From Spirochaetales bacterium (GTDB lineage: Bacteria; Spirochaetota; Spirochaetia; Treponematales; Treponemataceae), in assembly GCA_003246765.1 (NCBI GenBank), contig QKDA01000013.1, positions 27,490 to 91,489 of the forward strand: a stretch of 64,000 nucleotides of DNA. Reading direction: 5' to 3'. Below the pieces are notes generated by a model. The model did not search any database. It worked only from the letters and a program-made list of their open reading frames with translations, and was not told the DNA's origin. A program made the translations under genes and the position numbers. Positions 31,758-40,765 of this stretch are shown here, in pieces (within the stretch, counting starts at the first letter, position 1; each line of letters starts with the position of its first letter).

Positions 31758-32863
31758 TCGAGGCCCTTCCTTTTCATGGCCTGGAGGGCGTCCTTCACGA
31801 GGTTCGTTTCCCCCTTTCGGGCCACCAGGGCCTTGCCGTTCCGGATCACGACGATGAGGTCATCCACGCCGCACAGGGCCACGGGTATGTCCGACTGGAC
31901 GTAACAGCCCCGGGATTCCACGGGAAAGGCGTTTTCGCTCAGGGACTCTCCGTATTTCGCCAGGGAATCCCAGGTTCCCACGTCGTCCCAAAGGAAGGTG
32001 GACTGTACCGTCACGGAACGCTCGCACTTTTCGCTCACCGCGTAGTCGATGGAAATGGAGGGGCTGTTCGCGTAAGCCTCGTCGAGGCCGGAAAAGGATG
32101 CCATTACCTTTACGCCCCCTCGTTCCTCCAGTTCCACGCTCTCGCCGGTGCCCTCAAAGGCGTGCACGATCTCGGGGGCGTGGCGGGAGAGCTCCTCCAG
32201 GTAAAAATCCGCCCTGAAGGCGTAGAGCCCGGAATTCCAGAAGTAGTGGCCGTCCTCAAGGTACTTCTTTGCCCGGTCGGAATCGGGCTTTTCCCGGAAG
32301 GACTCCACCCGGTAGGCGGCGGTTTCGTCTTCCAGGGGGCTGTGCACGGGACTTCCGGCCTTCACGTAGCCGTAACCCGTTGCGGGATAGGCGGGGGGAA
32401 TCGAGAAGGAGACGAGATAGCGCTCCGAGGAATACCAGGAGGCGGTCCGGGCGTCGCGAATGAAGGAGTCTTCGGGCTTGATGACGTGGTCGCTCGCCAT
32501 GAGAAGCACGTTGACGGGGGTCTTGCGGTCCAGGGAAAGGAGGTAGCGGGAAACCCAGGCGATGGCGGGGGCGGTATTCCTACCCGCGGGCTCCCCCATG
32601 ACCAGGATCCTTGAAAGCAGGGCAGGGTCCCCGAGGCGTTCCGAAAGGGCCCTGGCGTCTTCCACCACGGCGTCTACCCAGTCACTGCGGGTAGCCACGA
32701 CAATGAGGCCCTCCACGTCGAGGGCCCGGGCCCGGCGAAGGGCGGACTGCAAAAAGCTTTCTCCCCCCTCGACTGCCATAAACTGCTTCGGCTTCTGGGC
32801 CGTGGACACGGGCCAAAGCCTTTCCCCGGACCCGCCCGCTAGAATCAATACGTCGGTAAACAT
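31754..32863 (-). CDS. manC: Mannose-1-phosphate guanylyltransferase
   Basis: 369 aa; LILAGGSGERLWPVSTAQKPKQF, GRNTAPAIAW, FREKPD, WNSGLYAF. Confidence 0.93.
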   Translation of the reverse strand: MFTDVLILAGGSGERLWPVSTAQKPKQFMAVEGGESFLQSALRRARALDVEGLIVVATRSDWVDAVVEDARALSERLGDPALLSRILVMGEPAGRNTAPAIAWVSRYLLSLDRKTPVNVLLMASDHVIKPEDSFIRDARTASWYSSERYLVSFSIPPAYPATGYGYVKAGSPVHSPLEDETAAYRVESFREKPDSDRAKKYLEDGHYFWNSGLYAFRADFYLEELSRHAPEIVHAFEGTGESVELEERGGVKVMASFSGLDEAYANSPSISIDYAVSEKCERSVTVQSTFLWDDVGTWDSLAKYGESLSENAFPVESRGCYVQSDIPVALCGVDDLIVVIRNGKALVARKGETNLVKDALQAMKRKGLE

Positions 32864-32869
32864 CGTTCC

Positions 32870-33406
32870 TTACGCCTCGGTGGATAAAAGATCGTAGATA
32901 TGAACGGACCTGGCCCCGTTGCCGCTTTCCGCGGGCAGGGGGTGGTTCTCCGATATGAACACGAAGGAGCCCCCGGGTATATCCGAGGCCTGATCGGTTT
33001 GAAGGTACTGCAAGCCCGCGTTTCCCGCGGCGTACTCGACGATGAAGTCGAGATCGCTCCGGCCGAGGAGCACGATGGAGGTAAAGCCCCTCTCCCGGGC
33101 GTCCCGGGCGATGCCGATGATCGTCTCCTTGTAGGTTACCACCTTTTTCATGGTGCGCTTAAGGTAACGGTAGGTCCTTTTGGCGAGCTCGTTCATCCCC
33201 TCGGGGGTGAGAACGTAGCTCACGTTTCGGGAAGATATCTTTTGAATGACGATAAAGCCCTTTTGGCTGAGTCTTTTCAGGAGGACGTTAGTCATCCCCA
33301 GGGAAAGGTTGATTGCCCTGGAAAGGTCCCGCTGGCTGATGTCGCCCTGGCGTTCCGTGAGGTCTTTAATGCTTGTAAGCAGGAGAAATTCCGAGTCTTG
33401 TTCCAT
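32870..33406 (-). CDS. MarR-type winged-helix EPS-associated transcriptional regulator, first gene of the polysaccharide operon
   Basis: MEQDSEFLLLTSIKDLTERQGDISQRDLSRAINLSLGMTNVLLKRLSQKGFI wHTH plus C-terminal Rossmann-like region; start at 33406 preferred over 33520. Confidence 0.8.
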   Translation of the reverse strand: MEQDSEFLLLTSIKDLTERQGDISQRDLSRAINLSLGMTNVLLKRLSQKGFIVIQKISSRNVSYVLTPEGMNELAKRTYRYLKRTMKKVVTYKETIIGIARDARERGFTSIVLLGRSDLDFIVEYAAGNAGLQYLQTDQASDIPGGSFVFISENHPLPAESGNGARSVHIYDLLSTEA

Positions 33407-33432
33407 GATAATCGATGGGTAAGGGGTGGGGA

Positions 33433-33480
33433 GGGTGGAAGTCCCTTCGTTGATGGAACCGCCGAAACAGGTTTCCACCC
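33433..33480 (-). promoter_or_regulatory. Stem-loop in the 5' leader of the polysaccharide operon
   Basis: Inverted arms GGGTGGAA (33433-33440) and TTCCACCC (33473-33480), perfect 8 bp, upstream of the regulator start. Confidence 0.4.
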
Positions 33481-33494
33481 CGGTAAGGAACGTT

Positions 33495-33511
33495 TGTTCA
33501 AAACATGAACA
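33495..33511. promoter_or_regulatory. Candidate operator palindrome TGTTCAAAACATGAACA
   Basis: 6-bp arms TGTTCA/TGAACA in the divergent intergenic region next to the MarR-type gene; a GATAAT-like -10 (minus strand) lies adjacent. Confidence 0.45.
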
Positions 33512-33616
33512 GATTATCATAGGCTCAACGTCGTGGCAAGGGCAATGGTTACAAATATATCCCGATGTGTTATGATTATCCTGATTACATAACCATTATC
33601 CCCTAAGGAGAAGCGT

Positions 33617-34819
33617 ATGCCGGTCGCACCGCACATCACCGAGGCCATGGCCTCATCGTCGTTCATTCGCCGCATGTTTGAGGAGGGAATTCTCCTAAAA
33701 TCGCGCTTTGGCGCCGATCAGGTCTACGATTTCAGCATCGGGAATCCCGATCTGGAGCCTCCCGAAAAAGTTGCCCTCATGCTAAAGGAGATGGGCGCTT
33801 CCCCCCAGAAGGGATGCCACGGCTATATGCCTAACGCGGGGTATCCCGAAACGAGATCGGCCATGGCGGCCAAGGTTTCGGCGGAACAGGGCGTTGCCCT
33901 GGATCATTCCAGGATCGTCATGGGGGTAGGGGCCGCCGGCGCTATGAATGCGGTTCTCAAGGCGGTGCTCTCTCCCGGGGACGAAGTGCTGGTGAGCGCC
34001 CCCTTTTTCCCCGAATACGCCCACTACGCGCGCAATCACGGGGGGAACCTCCGCACCGTTCCCTCGAAGGATGACTTCTCCCTGGACGTGGGCGCCATCG
34101 AGGCGGCCATCTCGAGCCGCACCGCCGCGCTCATTATCAACTCGCCGAACAATCCCACGGGAAAGATCTATACCAGGACCGACATTGAGGGGCTTGCGGC
34201 GGCCCTGAAGCGCTCCAAGGAAAGAACCGGCCGCTCGGTGATCCTCATCGCCGACGAACCCTACCGGGAGGTGGTTTACGACGGAAGGGAGGTGGCCCCG
34301 GTATTCCCCTCGTGGCCCGACTCGGTGATCGTCTCCTCTTTCGCGAAAAACTTGAGCCTTCCCGGGGAACGGATCGGCTACGCGGCGGTCAATCCCGCCA
34401 GTCCCGACGCCCAGGGGCTCACCGACGCGATCATCTTCTGCACCCGGGTTTTAGGCTTCGTCAACGCCCCGGCGACCTTTCAGAGAATCGTGGCCCAGTG
34501 CTGGAACGAGAAGGTGGACTATTCCTCCTACCTCAAGCGGCGCAACCTCCTCACCGGGATCCTGGACGAGGCCGGCATCGAGTATTCCCTGCCGGAGGGG
34601 GCCTTTTACCTCTTTTGCAGGGTTCCCGAGCGGCAGGCGACCTCCGGGGATTCGGGAAACGACGGGGCCTTTTGCGAGCACCTCAAGGGCAAGCGCATCC
34701 TGGCGGTCCCCGGGAAGGGCTTCGGAAAGCCGGGCTGGTTCCGCCTGGCCTACTGCGTTTCGGAAAAGAGTATAACCCTCTCGCGGGAAGCCTTTAAAAG
34801 CGCGAGAATGGAATGGTAG
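33617..34819 (+). CDS. PLP-dependent aminotransferase class I/II (aspartate aminotransferase-like)
   Basis: 400 aa; INSPNNPTGKIY, IADEPYREVVYDG, SSFAKNLSLPGERIGY; aaggag SD. Confidence 0.9.
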   Translation: MPVAPHITEAMASSSFIRRMFEEGILLKSRFGADQVYDFSIGNPDLEPPEKVALMLKEMGASPQKGCHGYMPNAGYPETRSAMAAKVSAEQGVALDHSRIVMGVGAAGAMNAVLKAVLSPGDEVLVSAPFFPEYAHYARNHGGNLRTVPSKDDFSLDVGAIEAAISSRTAALIINSPNNPTGKIYTRTDIEGLAAALKRSKERTGRSVILIADEPYREVVYDGREVAPVFPSWPDSVIVSSFAKNLSLPGERIGYAAVNPASPDAQGLTDAIIFCTRVLGFVNAPATFQRIVAQCWNEKVDYSSYLKRRNLLTGILDEAGIEYSLPEGAFYLFCRVPERQATSGDSGNDGAFCEHLKGKRILAVPGKGFGKPGWFRLAYCVSEKSITLSREAFKSARMEW

Positions 34820-34844
34820 ACCCAAGGACAGGAGGTTTCGGCCT

Positions 34845-36317
34845 ATGAAGATATTGATGGTAACCAGCGAGGCGGTGCCCTTCGCGAAAACCGGCGGCCT
34901 CGCCGACGCCGTGTCGGCCCTGTCGGGAGCCCTGGGAGCTGCGGGGCACGACGTACGTATCGTGATGCCCCGGTATTACCGCATCGACCGTTCCAAGCTC
35001 GAGCCCATTCCGGGCCCCATGGGAGTCCACCCGGGCTACCAGGAAATCTGGACCGGGGTATATACGGCAAAGCTTCCCGGCACCGAGGTTCCGGTTTACT
35101 TCGTCGATCACGAGCAAAGCTACGGCCGGGACGGCATTTACGGGGTTCCCGGGGAAACTGACTTCAACGACAACCCCCAGAGGTTTTCCCTCCTGGCCCA
35201 CGCCTCCTTCCAGCTGTGCAGGAAACTGGACTGGTATCCCGACATTATACACGCCCACGACTGGGCGGCGGCCCTGCCGGTGATCCTCCTGAAGTTCAAC
35301 GAGCGGCACGGGAAATTCTCCAAGACCGCGAGCGTCTTCACGATCCACAACATCGGCTATCAGGGGGTGTACGGCAAGCACCTCTATCCGTACACCGGGC
35401 TCGGGTGGGACAATTTCTACGCCGCGGGCTTCGAGGACTGGGACCGCATGAATTTCCTTAAGGCGGGCATCATATCCGCGGACAAGCTCACCACGGTGTC
35501 TCCCACCTATGCCCGGGAGATTCAAAACCCCGAATACGGCTTTCGGATGGACGGGATTCTCCGCTACCGGTCGCCGGACCTGTCGGGTATCCTCAACGGG
35601 GTGGACACCGAGGTCTGGAACCCCGCCAAGGACAAGCTGATCGCGCAAACCTACGACGCCAAGAGCCTTCAGAAGAAGGCCGCCAACAAGGAGGCCCTCC
35701 AAAAGCGCATGGGCCTCCCGGTGGACGGCGACGTGCCCGTCATTGGCATCGTGACGCGCCTGGTTGACCAAAAGGGGGTGTCCGAGCTCTTCGGTCCCAC
35801 CTACGGCTCGGCCCACCGCATCTGCACCGAAATGAAGCTCCAGATGGTGGTTCTCGGGGCGGGTGAGCTGTGGTGCGAGCACGAGCTTCAGGCCCTGAAC
35901 CGGAACCTGCCCAACTTCGCGGCCTACATCGGGTACGACGAGTCTTTGAGCCATCTGATCGAGGCGGGCTCGGACTTCTTCCTTATGCCCTCCCGGTACG
36001 AGCCCTGCGGGCTCAACCAGATGTACTCCCTCATCTACGGGACCCTCCCGATCGTGCGAAAGACCGGCGGACTCGCGGACACGGTGGAAAACTACAACGA
36101 GGCCACCGGAGAGGGAACGGGCTTCGTTCTCGAGAACCTTACGCCCCAAAGCATCTACGATACCGTCGGCTGGGCGGTGTACGCATGGTACAACAAACGG
36201 GAACATATCGACGCCATGAGGAAACGTGGGATGAGCCGGGATTTCGGCTGGAACGTGTCCGCAAAGGCCTATGAAGAAGTATACCGGGATGCCCTGGAAT
36301 CCCTGGAGGAAAACTGA
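34845..36317 (+). CDS. glgA: Glycogen (starch) synthase
   Basis: 490 aa; MVTSEAVPFAKTGGLADAVSAL, HAHDWAAALPVILLK, MPSRYEPCGLNQMYSLIYGTLPIVRKTGGLADTV; aggagg SD. Confidence 0.97.
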   Translation: MKILMVTSEAVPFAKTGGLADAVSALSGALGAAGHDVRIVMPRYYRIDRSKLEPIPGPMGVHPGYQEIWTGVYTAKLPGTEVPVYFVDHEQSYGRDGIYGVPGETDFNDNPQRFSLLAHASFQLCRKLDWYPDIIHAHDWAAALPVILLKFNERHGKFSKTASVFTIHNIGYQGVYGKHLYPYTGLGWDNFYAAGFEDWDRMNFLKAGIISADKLTTVSPTYAREIQNPEYGFRMDGILRYRSPDLSGILNGVDTEVWNPAKDKLIAQTYDAKSLQKKAANKEALQKRMGLPVDGDVPVIGIVTRLVDQKGVSELFGPTYGSAHRICTEMKLQMVVLGAGELWCEHELQALNRNLPNFAAYIGYDESLSHLIEAGSDFFLMPSRYEPCGLNQMYSLIYGTLPIVRKTGGLADTVENYNEATGEGTGFVLENLTPQSIYDTVGWAVYAWYNKREHIDAMRKRGMSRDFGWNVSAKAYEEVYRDALESLEEN

Positions 36318-36841
36318 TGTTCAAGTATATCAAGGGCTTTTTCACGGCCCTCAACGCCAATGCCCATCCGGGCGATCTAGCCCATGCGGCTGCCATGGGC
36401 CTGCTTCTGGCCCTGGTCCCCCGGGGGAATCTCCTGTGGATCGTTCTTTTCTCGTTGCTCCTGTTCGTGCGGGTTAACAAGGGAACCCTGTTTCTCTCCC
36501 TGATCCTGCTTTCCTTCGTCAGCCCCCTTCTGGACGGAATCCTTGATTCTCTCGGATACGCCATCCTTACCCTCCCGGCCGCCCAGCCCTTGTTCGTCTC
36601 CATGATAAACGTTCCCTTCCTGGGGCTTACCCGCTTCAACAACACCCTTGTAGCCGGGTCCCTCGCCGCAGGAATCGCCGCCTACGCTCCGGCATACTTT
36701 CTCGTCCGGTTTCTCGTCAAGCTCTACCGCGACAAGCTCCAGTCTAAGATCGTAAACAGCAAGGCTTATAAGATGCTCTGCAATCTCCCGATCATCAAGC
36801 AGATCATCGCCGCGCCGAGCCTCGGGGAGGTCATAAAATGA
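36317..36841 (+). CDS. TIGR03546-like conserved membrane protein
   Basis: 174 aa; hydrophobic, overlaps the next gene; pairing with a TIGR03545-like gene; assignment from memory. Confidence 0.65.
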   Translation: MFKYIKGFFTALNANAHPGDLAHAAAMGLLLALVPRGNLLWIVLFSLLLFVRVNKGTLFLSLILLSFVSPLLDGILDSLGYAILTLPAAQPLFVSMINVPFLGLTRFNNTLVAGSLAAGIAAYAPAYFLVRFLVKLYRDKLQSKIVNSKAYKMLCNLPIIKQIIAAPSLGEVIK

Positions 36842-39057
36842 AAGCGCCGAAACCCTTCAACAAAAGGCTCACCGAGAAGGATTACGCCAAGAAGGTCCTG
36901 AAAAGGCTGCACATTCAGGGAGACCGGGAGTTTATCGAAGGTCTTTACGAGAATGAAACGGATGAAAAGACCGGCAAGGCGTATCGGGTATTCGCCGCTT
37001 CCCGGGTAACCGAGAAGGCAGACGTAAAGCGGGTCAACAAGATCGCGAAGGAACTGCGAAAGCAAAAGGGCCGAATCAACGTCGGCTCGATTCTGGCGGC
37101 GGCGGTACTCCTCGCGGCGGTATTCCTTACGCTCTTCGTGTTCAGGAATCAAATCGCCCGGGCCGTGATCGTCGGGTCGATCGAGAACGCCGTCGGCGCG
37201 CGGTGCGATCTTGAGGAGGTGGACTTCAACATCCCCGAAGCCCGGTTTATGGTGAAGGGGCTCGCGGTGGCGAACCGGGAAAGGCCCATGACCAATCTGG
37301 TCGAAATTCCCGACGCGGAGTTTCACCTCGACATGCTCTCCCTCTCCCGCGGAAAGGTTCACGTGATTCGGGCGGCGGTAAACCGCGTAGCCTGGAATAC
37401 GGAGAGGACCGTTTCTGGTGCCCTGCCCCCGGACCGCGAAAAGGCGTGGTTAGAGCGTCAGGCCGCGGCGAAAGCCAATGAAAGCGCCAATCAAACCGAG
37501 GAGGGGCGTAAAGACGCCCCGGCGGCAAAGTCTCCCGTAGACCTGGAGTCCGGTTTCTCGGCGGTAACGGACATGCTCGACCCGAAAAAGATACTTGACG
37601 CGGAGATGCAGAACCTTGCCCTCCCGGGAGTCGTCGCCCAGGTGAACCAAGAACTGCCGGCCCTTACAGAAAAATGGACCGCCAAGAACAGGGAGCTGAA
37701 AACCCAGGGAGATTCGGCCATAGCCGCGGGAAAGGTTGTAACCTCGATTAAACCGGAGAGCCTCAAGACGGTTCAGGAAGTTCAGGCCGCCCTTGAGGTC
37801 GTAAAAAAATCTTCCCAGTCGATCAACGACGGAGTGCGGGCCGCAAAGGCCGCCGGCGATGAGCTCAAGGTCGATGCCGCGCGGGCCCAGAGCCTCTCGA
37901 AGGAGGCCGAGGGGGCCTATAAAAGCGATGCCAAGCGTCTTTCGGAGCTTACCTCGACGATAAGGGCAGCGAACCTCGAGACCGGTACAAAGGTTCTTTC
38001 CTCCGCCTTCCAGACCTTCGCGTCCGCCGCCCTCGGAGACCTCTATCCCAAGGCGGAGAGGCTTCTGGGGATGGGGGTTAAGCTGCAGCAACGGTCTAAA
38101 AAACAGAAAGCCGTTTCTTTGAAAGAAAAGTCCGGCGCCCTTTCCCGCGCTTCCGGCAGGACCCTTTCCTTCGGCGTGGGAGCGGCTCCCCTGATACGCG
38201 TGAAGGACCTGGAACTGAGCGTGGATACCCCGGGTCTCTCGGGGGGAGGAAACCTGCAGGAGCTTACGGACGATCAGGACCTTAACGGAAAGCCCTCGCT
38301 CTTTGCCCTCAATTTCAGCCACGGGTCCATGTCCGAACAGGTGGAAGGCAGTTTTGACCTTCGGGATTCCGCTGAGTCCGCCCTGAAGGGGAACTTTACC
38401 GCCAAGGGCTACCGGGTATCCGTCGGCGGTTCTTCGGCGCCGGGGGTTCCCTCGGTCAGGGGCACTCTTGAGGCCCAGGGCAGCTTCAGGATCTCCCGTT
38501 CCGGGGACGCGGAGGCAACCGCAAAGGTCGTTCTCCCCGACGCGGACATCGAGGTGAAACCCTTCGATCCCGCGTGGATATTCAGCGCCTACAGGGACGT
38601 CCTCGGTTCCATGAAACGCCTGGATGCCCGCGTCGATGCGGCCTTTCCCCGCTCCGGCACGCCGGACATCAGGATCGACACCGAGGCCGACGCCGTTCTC
38701 GGGGCCGCCATCGCCTCCAGCGCGAAGGCCCGCATTGAAGGCATAAAGAAGGAAGTCGCCAAGGAGGCGAACGCCTATTTGGCGGCGCAAAAGAACGCCT
38801 ATGCGCCCCAGATAGCGAAGTTCACATCCCTGACCGGGATAACCCCCGGTATGGCGAATGATATTTTGTCCTATGAGAACGCCGCGGAGAAAAAACAGGC
38901 GGAGCTGGAAAAAAGGATCAAGGACATAGCCGACGCCAAGGTAGCGGAGGCTAAGGCCGAGGCCGACGCGGCGGCGGCGGAAGCCAAGAAGGCCGCCGAC
39001 AAGGCTGCCCAGGAAGCCGCCAAAAAGGCGGCGGACTCGGTCAAGAAACTCTTCTAA
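36838..39057 (+). CDS. TIGR03545-like protein (large, one N-terminal TM, coiled coil)
   Basis: 739 aa; TM at ~80-100, AsmA-like FMVKGLAVANRERPMTNLVEIPDAEFHLDM, Ala/Lys/Glu-rich C-terminus. Confidence 0.7.
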   Translation: MKAPKPFNKRLTEKDYAKKVLKRLHIQGDREFIEGLYENETDEKTGKAYRVFAASRVTEKADVKRVNKIAKELRKQKGRINVGSILAAAVLLAAVFLTLFVFRNQIARAVIVGSIENAVGARCDLEEVDFNIPEARFMVKGLAVANRERPMTNLVEIPDAEFHLDMLSLSRGKVHVIRAAVNRVAWNTERTVSGALPPDREKAWLERQAAAKANESANQTEEGRKDAPAAKSPVDLESGFSAVTDMLDPKKILDAEMQNLALPGVVAQVNQELPALTEKWTAKNRELKTQGDSAIAAGKVVTSIKPESLKTVQEVQAALEVVKKSSQSINDGVRAAKAAGDELKVDAARAQSLSKEAEGAYKSDAKRLSELTSTIRAANLETGTKVLSSAFQTFASAALGDLYPKAERLLGMGVKLQQRSKKQKAVSLKEKSGALSRASGRTLSFGVGAAPLIRVKDLELSVDTPGLSGGGNLQELTDDQDLNGKPSLFALNFSHGSMSEQVEGSFDLRDSAESALKGNFTAKGYRVSVGGSSAPGVPSVRGTLEAQGSFRISRSGDAEATAKVVLPDADIEVKPFDPAWIFSAYRDVLGSMKRLDARVDAAFPRSGTPDIRIDTEADAVLGAAIASSAKARIEGIKKEVAKEANAYLAAQKNAYAPQIAKFTSLTGITPGMANDILSYENAAEKKQAELEKRIKDIADAKVAEAKAEADAAAAEAKKAADKAAQEAAKKAADSVKKLF

Positions 39058-39100
39058 GAAAAAGGCCCTCCCGGGTTGTCCGGAAGGGCCTTTTTTTTAT
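39058..39100. terminator. Bidirectional intrinsic terminator between convergent genes
   Basis: aaaaaggccctcccggg...tccggaagggccttttttttat; GC stem with A-run on one side and T-run on the other. Confidence 0.85.
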
Positions 39101-39120
39101 TGCCTGCCTGGGCGGAAAGC

Positions 39121-40737
39121 TTATTGCACGGAGAGGTCCACTAGATCCGTGGCCCGAAAAAGCTTCACCGTTCCGTTCGAGGTTTGGGCCAAAACGCCCT
39201 TATCGGTGACGGTTATAACCGTGGAATCGAGCACCTGGATGGTTGTTTTGGCCTTAACCGCCAAGTTCGCGTCAAACCGGGCCAGCGAAAAGCCCGAGGA
39301 TCCCTCCACGACGGCATAGTAGTCGTTTCCGCCCCTCACGAGCATGCTTGCCTCCGCGATGGCGTCGCTGCCTTCCTTGAGAACGTCCAGGGTATTCGGG
39401 TCTATCAGCACGAGCTTTACCGTGGCGTTTCCGCCCTTTTTGCCCGCTACGGCCATCAGACCGCTGCCGGTATCAACCAAGGTGCGGTTTCGCACGCTGT
39501 TGAGGGAAGAGGTTTTCAGCACCTTGCCCGTGTTCAAGTCGACCAAAAGGAGTTCCGCCAGGTAGCTTTTCGGGTCGATGATGCGGAGGGCCCAGGCGGG
39601 GCTGGATTCGGCCAGGGCATTCTTCTCTGCCTGAGCCGCTTCGGCAGCCTTCTGATCCACCTGTTTCTGCACGTCCGAAGCGATGTCCTTCCGTTCGGTT
39701 TGGGCTTCCTTTGTCTTGGTATCCGCGATTTTTTGGTCCTCGGCGGCGGTTTTCTCGCTCTCGGCGATGGACGCCTTGGTTTCAGCGAGGGCCTGTTCCT
39801 TGGCCTCGGCGGCTTCCTTCTTCTCAGCCGCGGCGGCGGCGGCATCGGCAGCCTGTTTTTGGGCGGCCGCGTCGGAGGGGTTCTTCTCGGCGGTTTTTGC
39901 GGCCTCGTCGGCTGCCTTGGCGGCGGCGGCGGCCTCGGTCTTGGCGGCGGCCAGTTCCTTTTCCGCCTGAGCGGATTCGGCCTTGGCGGCGGCGGCCTCT
40001 TTCTGGGCCGTTTCCGCCCGGTCCTGGGCGGCGGCGGATTCCCGTTCCTTAAGGTCTACCATGTCCTTTCGGGTGTCCACCGCGGCATTGGGATCTTCCT
40101 TCATCTTTCCGACTACCTCGGGAGCTGTGAGCGAGGAGGTATCCACGGAACTTAGGGTTCCCGCCAAGCGGGGATTCGATAGGGGAACGACGATTTGGGT
40201 CTTTCCCGGCCACTCGTCGTACCGCAGGGAAAGGCCTACCTTATCGGCGGTCAGGTAGTTCATGACCACCGGTTTGTACCTGGCCTTGAAGGACTCCAGT
40301 TTTCCCCGGTTCACCGCGTTGTACACGGTGACGAAGACCGCCAGGGTAGAGGCGTCCTTGGCCGAATAGCCGTAGGCCGCGGCGAGATATCCCGCGAGGA
40401 TGCGCCTCACGTTGTCTATGTGGTCCACAGCGGCGGCGGAGCCGATGATCAGAATGTCCGCGTCAAAACCCTTTTCCGCCGCGGGGTCCAGGGCGTGGAT
40501 GATGCGGTATCGGGAAGAATCCCCCGAGGAAAGCGAAGAAAGGAGGGTGGAACCCAGTTCCGTACCTATGCCGAGAATCTCCGAGGCCGTACTGACCACG
40601 TCCTGGGGACCGCTGTAGTTGATGAACCTTACCGCGTCCGCCTGGGCTGTTTGGAGCTCCTGGCGGTCCACTTCCAGCGCGAAGGCCTGAACTGCAACGA
40701 ACGCGAGCGCCAAAAGCGCGGTCACTACCTTTTTCAT
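39121..40737 (-). CDS. P83/100-like spirochaetal antigen family protein
   Basis: 538 aa; signal peptide MKKVVTALLALAFVAVQAFA; N-term VRFINYSGPQDVVSTASEILGIG; central Ala/Lys/Glu coiled coil. Confidence 0.8.
   Translation of the reverse strand: MKKVVTALLALAFVAVQAFALEVDRQELQTAQADAVRFINYSGPQDVVSTASEILGIGTELGSTLLSSLSSGDSSRYRIIHALDPAAEKGFDADILIIGSAAAVDHIDNVRRILAGYLAAAYGYSAKDASTLAVFVTVYNAVNRGKLESFKARYKPVVMNYLTADKVGLSLRYDEWPGKTQIVVPLSNPRLAGTLSSVDTSSLTAPEVVGKMKEDPNAAVDTRKDMVDLKERESAAAQDRAETAQKEAAAAKAESAQAEKELAAAKTEAAAAAKAADEAAKTAEKNPSDAAAQKQAADAAAAAAEKKEAAEAKEQALAETKASIAESEKTAAEDQKIADTKTKEAQTERKDIASDVQKQVDQKAAEAAQAEKNALAESSPAWALRIIDPKSYLAELLLVDLNTGKVLKTSSLNSVRNRTLVDTGSGLMAVAGKKGGNATVKLVLIDPNTLDVLKEGSDAIAEASMLVRGGNDYYAVVEGSSGFSLARFDANLAVKAKTTIQVLDSTVITVTDKGVLAQTSNGTVKLFRATDLVDLSVQ
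39600..40070 (-). repeat. Low-complexity Ala/Glu/Lys heptad-like coding repeat within the P83/100-like gene
   Basis: Translated EAAAAKAESAQAEKELAAAKTEAAAAAKAADEAAKTAEK...; GCC/GGC-rich DNA. Confidence 0.75.
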
Positions 40738-40765
40738 CGACTTCTCCTCTAGGGTATATCGGTTA

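Noticed and set aside
34794-36206. 470-aa minus-strand ORF opposite glgA
   Set aside because: Shadow ORF from GC-rich third positions; glgA on the plus strand is unmistakable
37450-38790. 446-aa minus-strand ORF opposite the TIGR03545-like gene
   Set aside because: Shadow ORF with no recognisable motif; the plus-strand gene is coupled to its neighbour
39600-40070. Possible tandem DNA repeat or CRISPR-like array
   Set aside because: It is a degenerate coding repeat for a coiled coil, with no regular spacer units
39184-40155. 323-aa Gly/Leu-rich plus-strand ORF opposite the P83/100-like gene
   Set aside because: Composition artefact of the antisense Ala/Lys repeat
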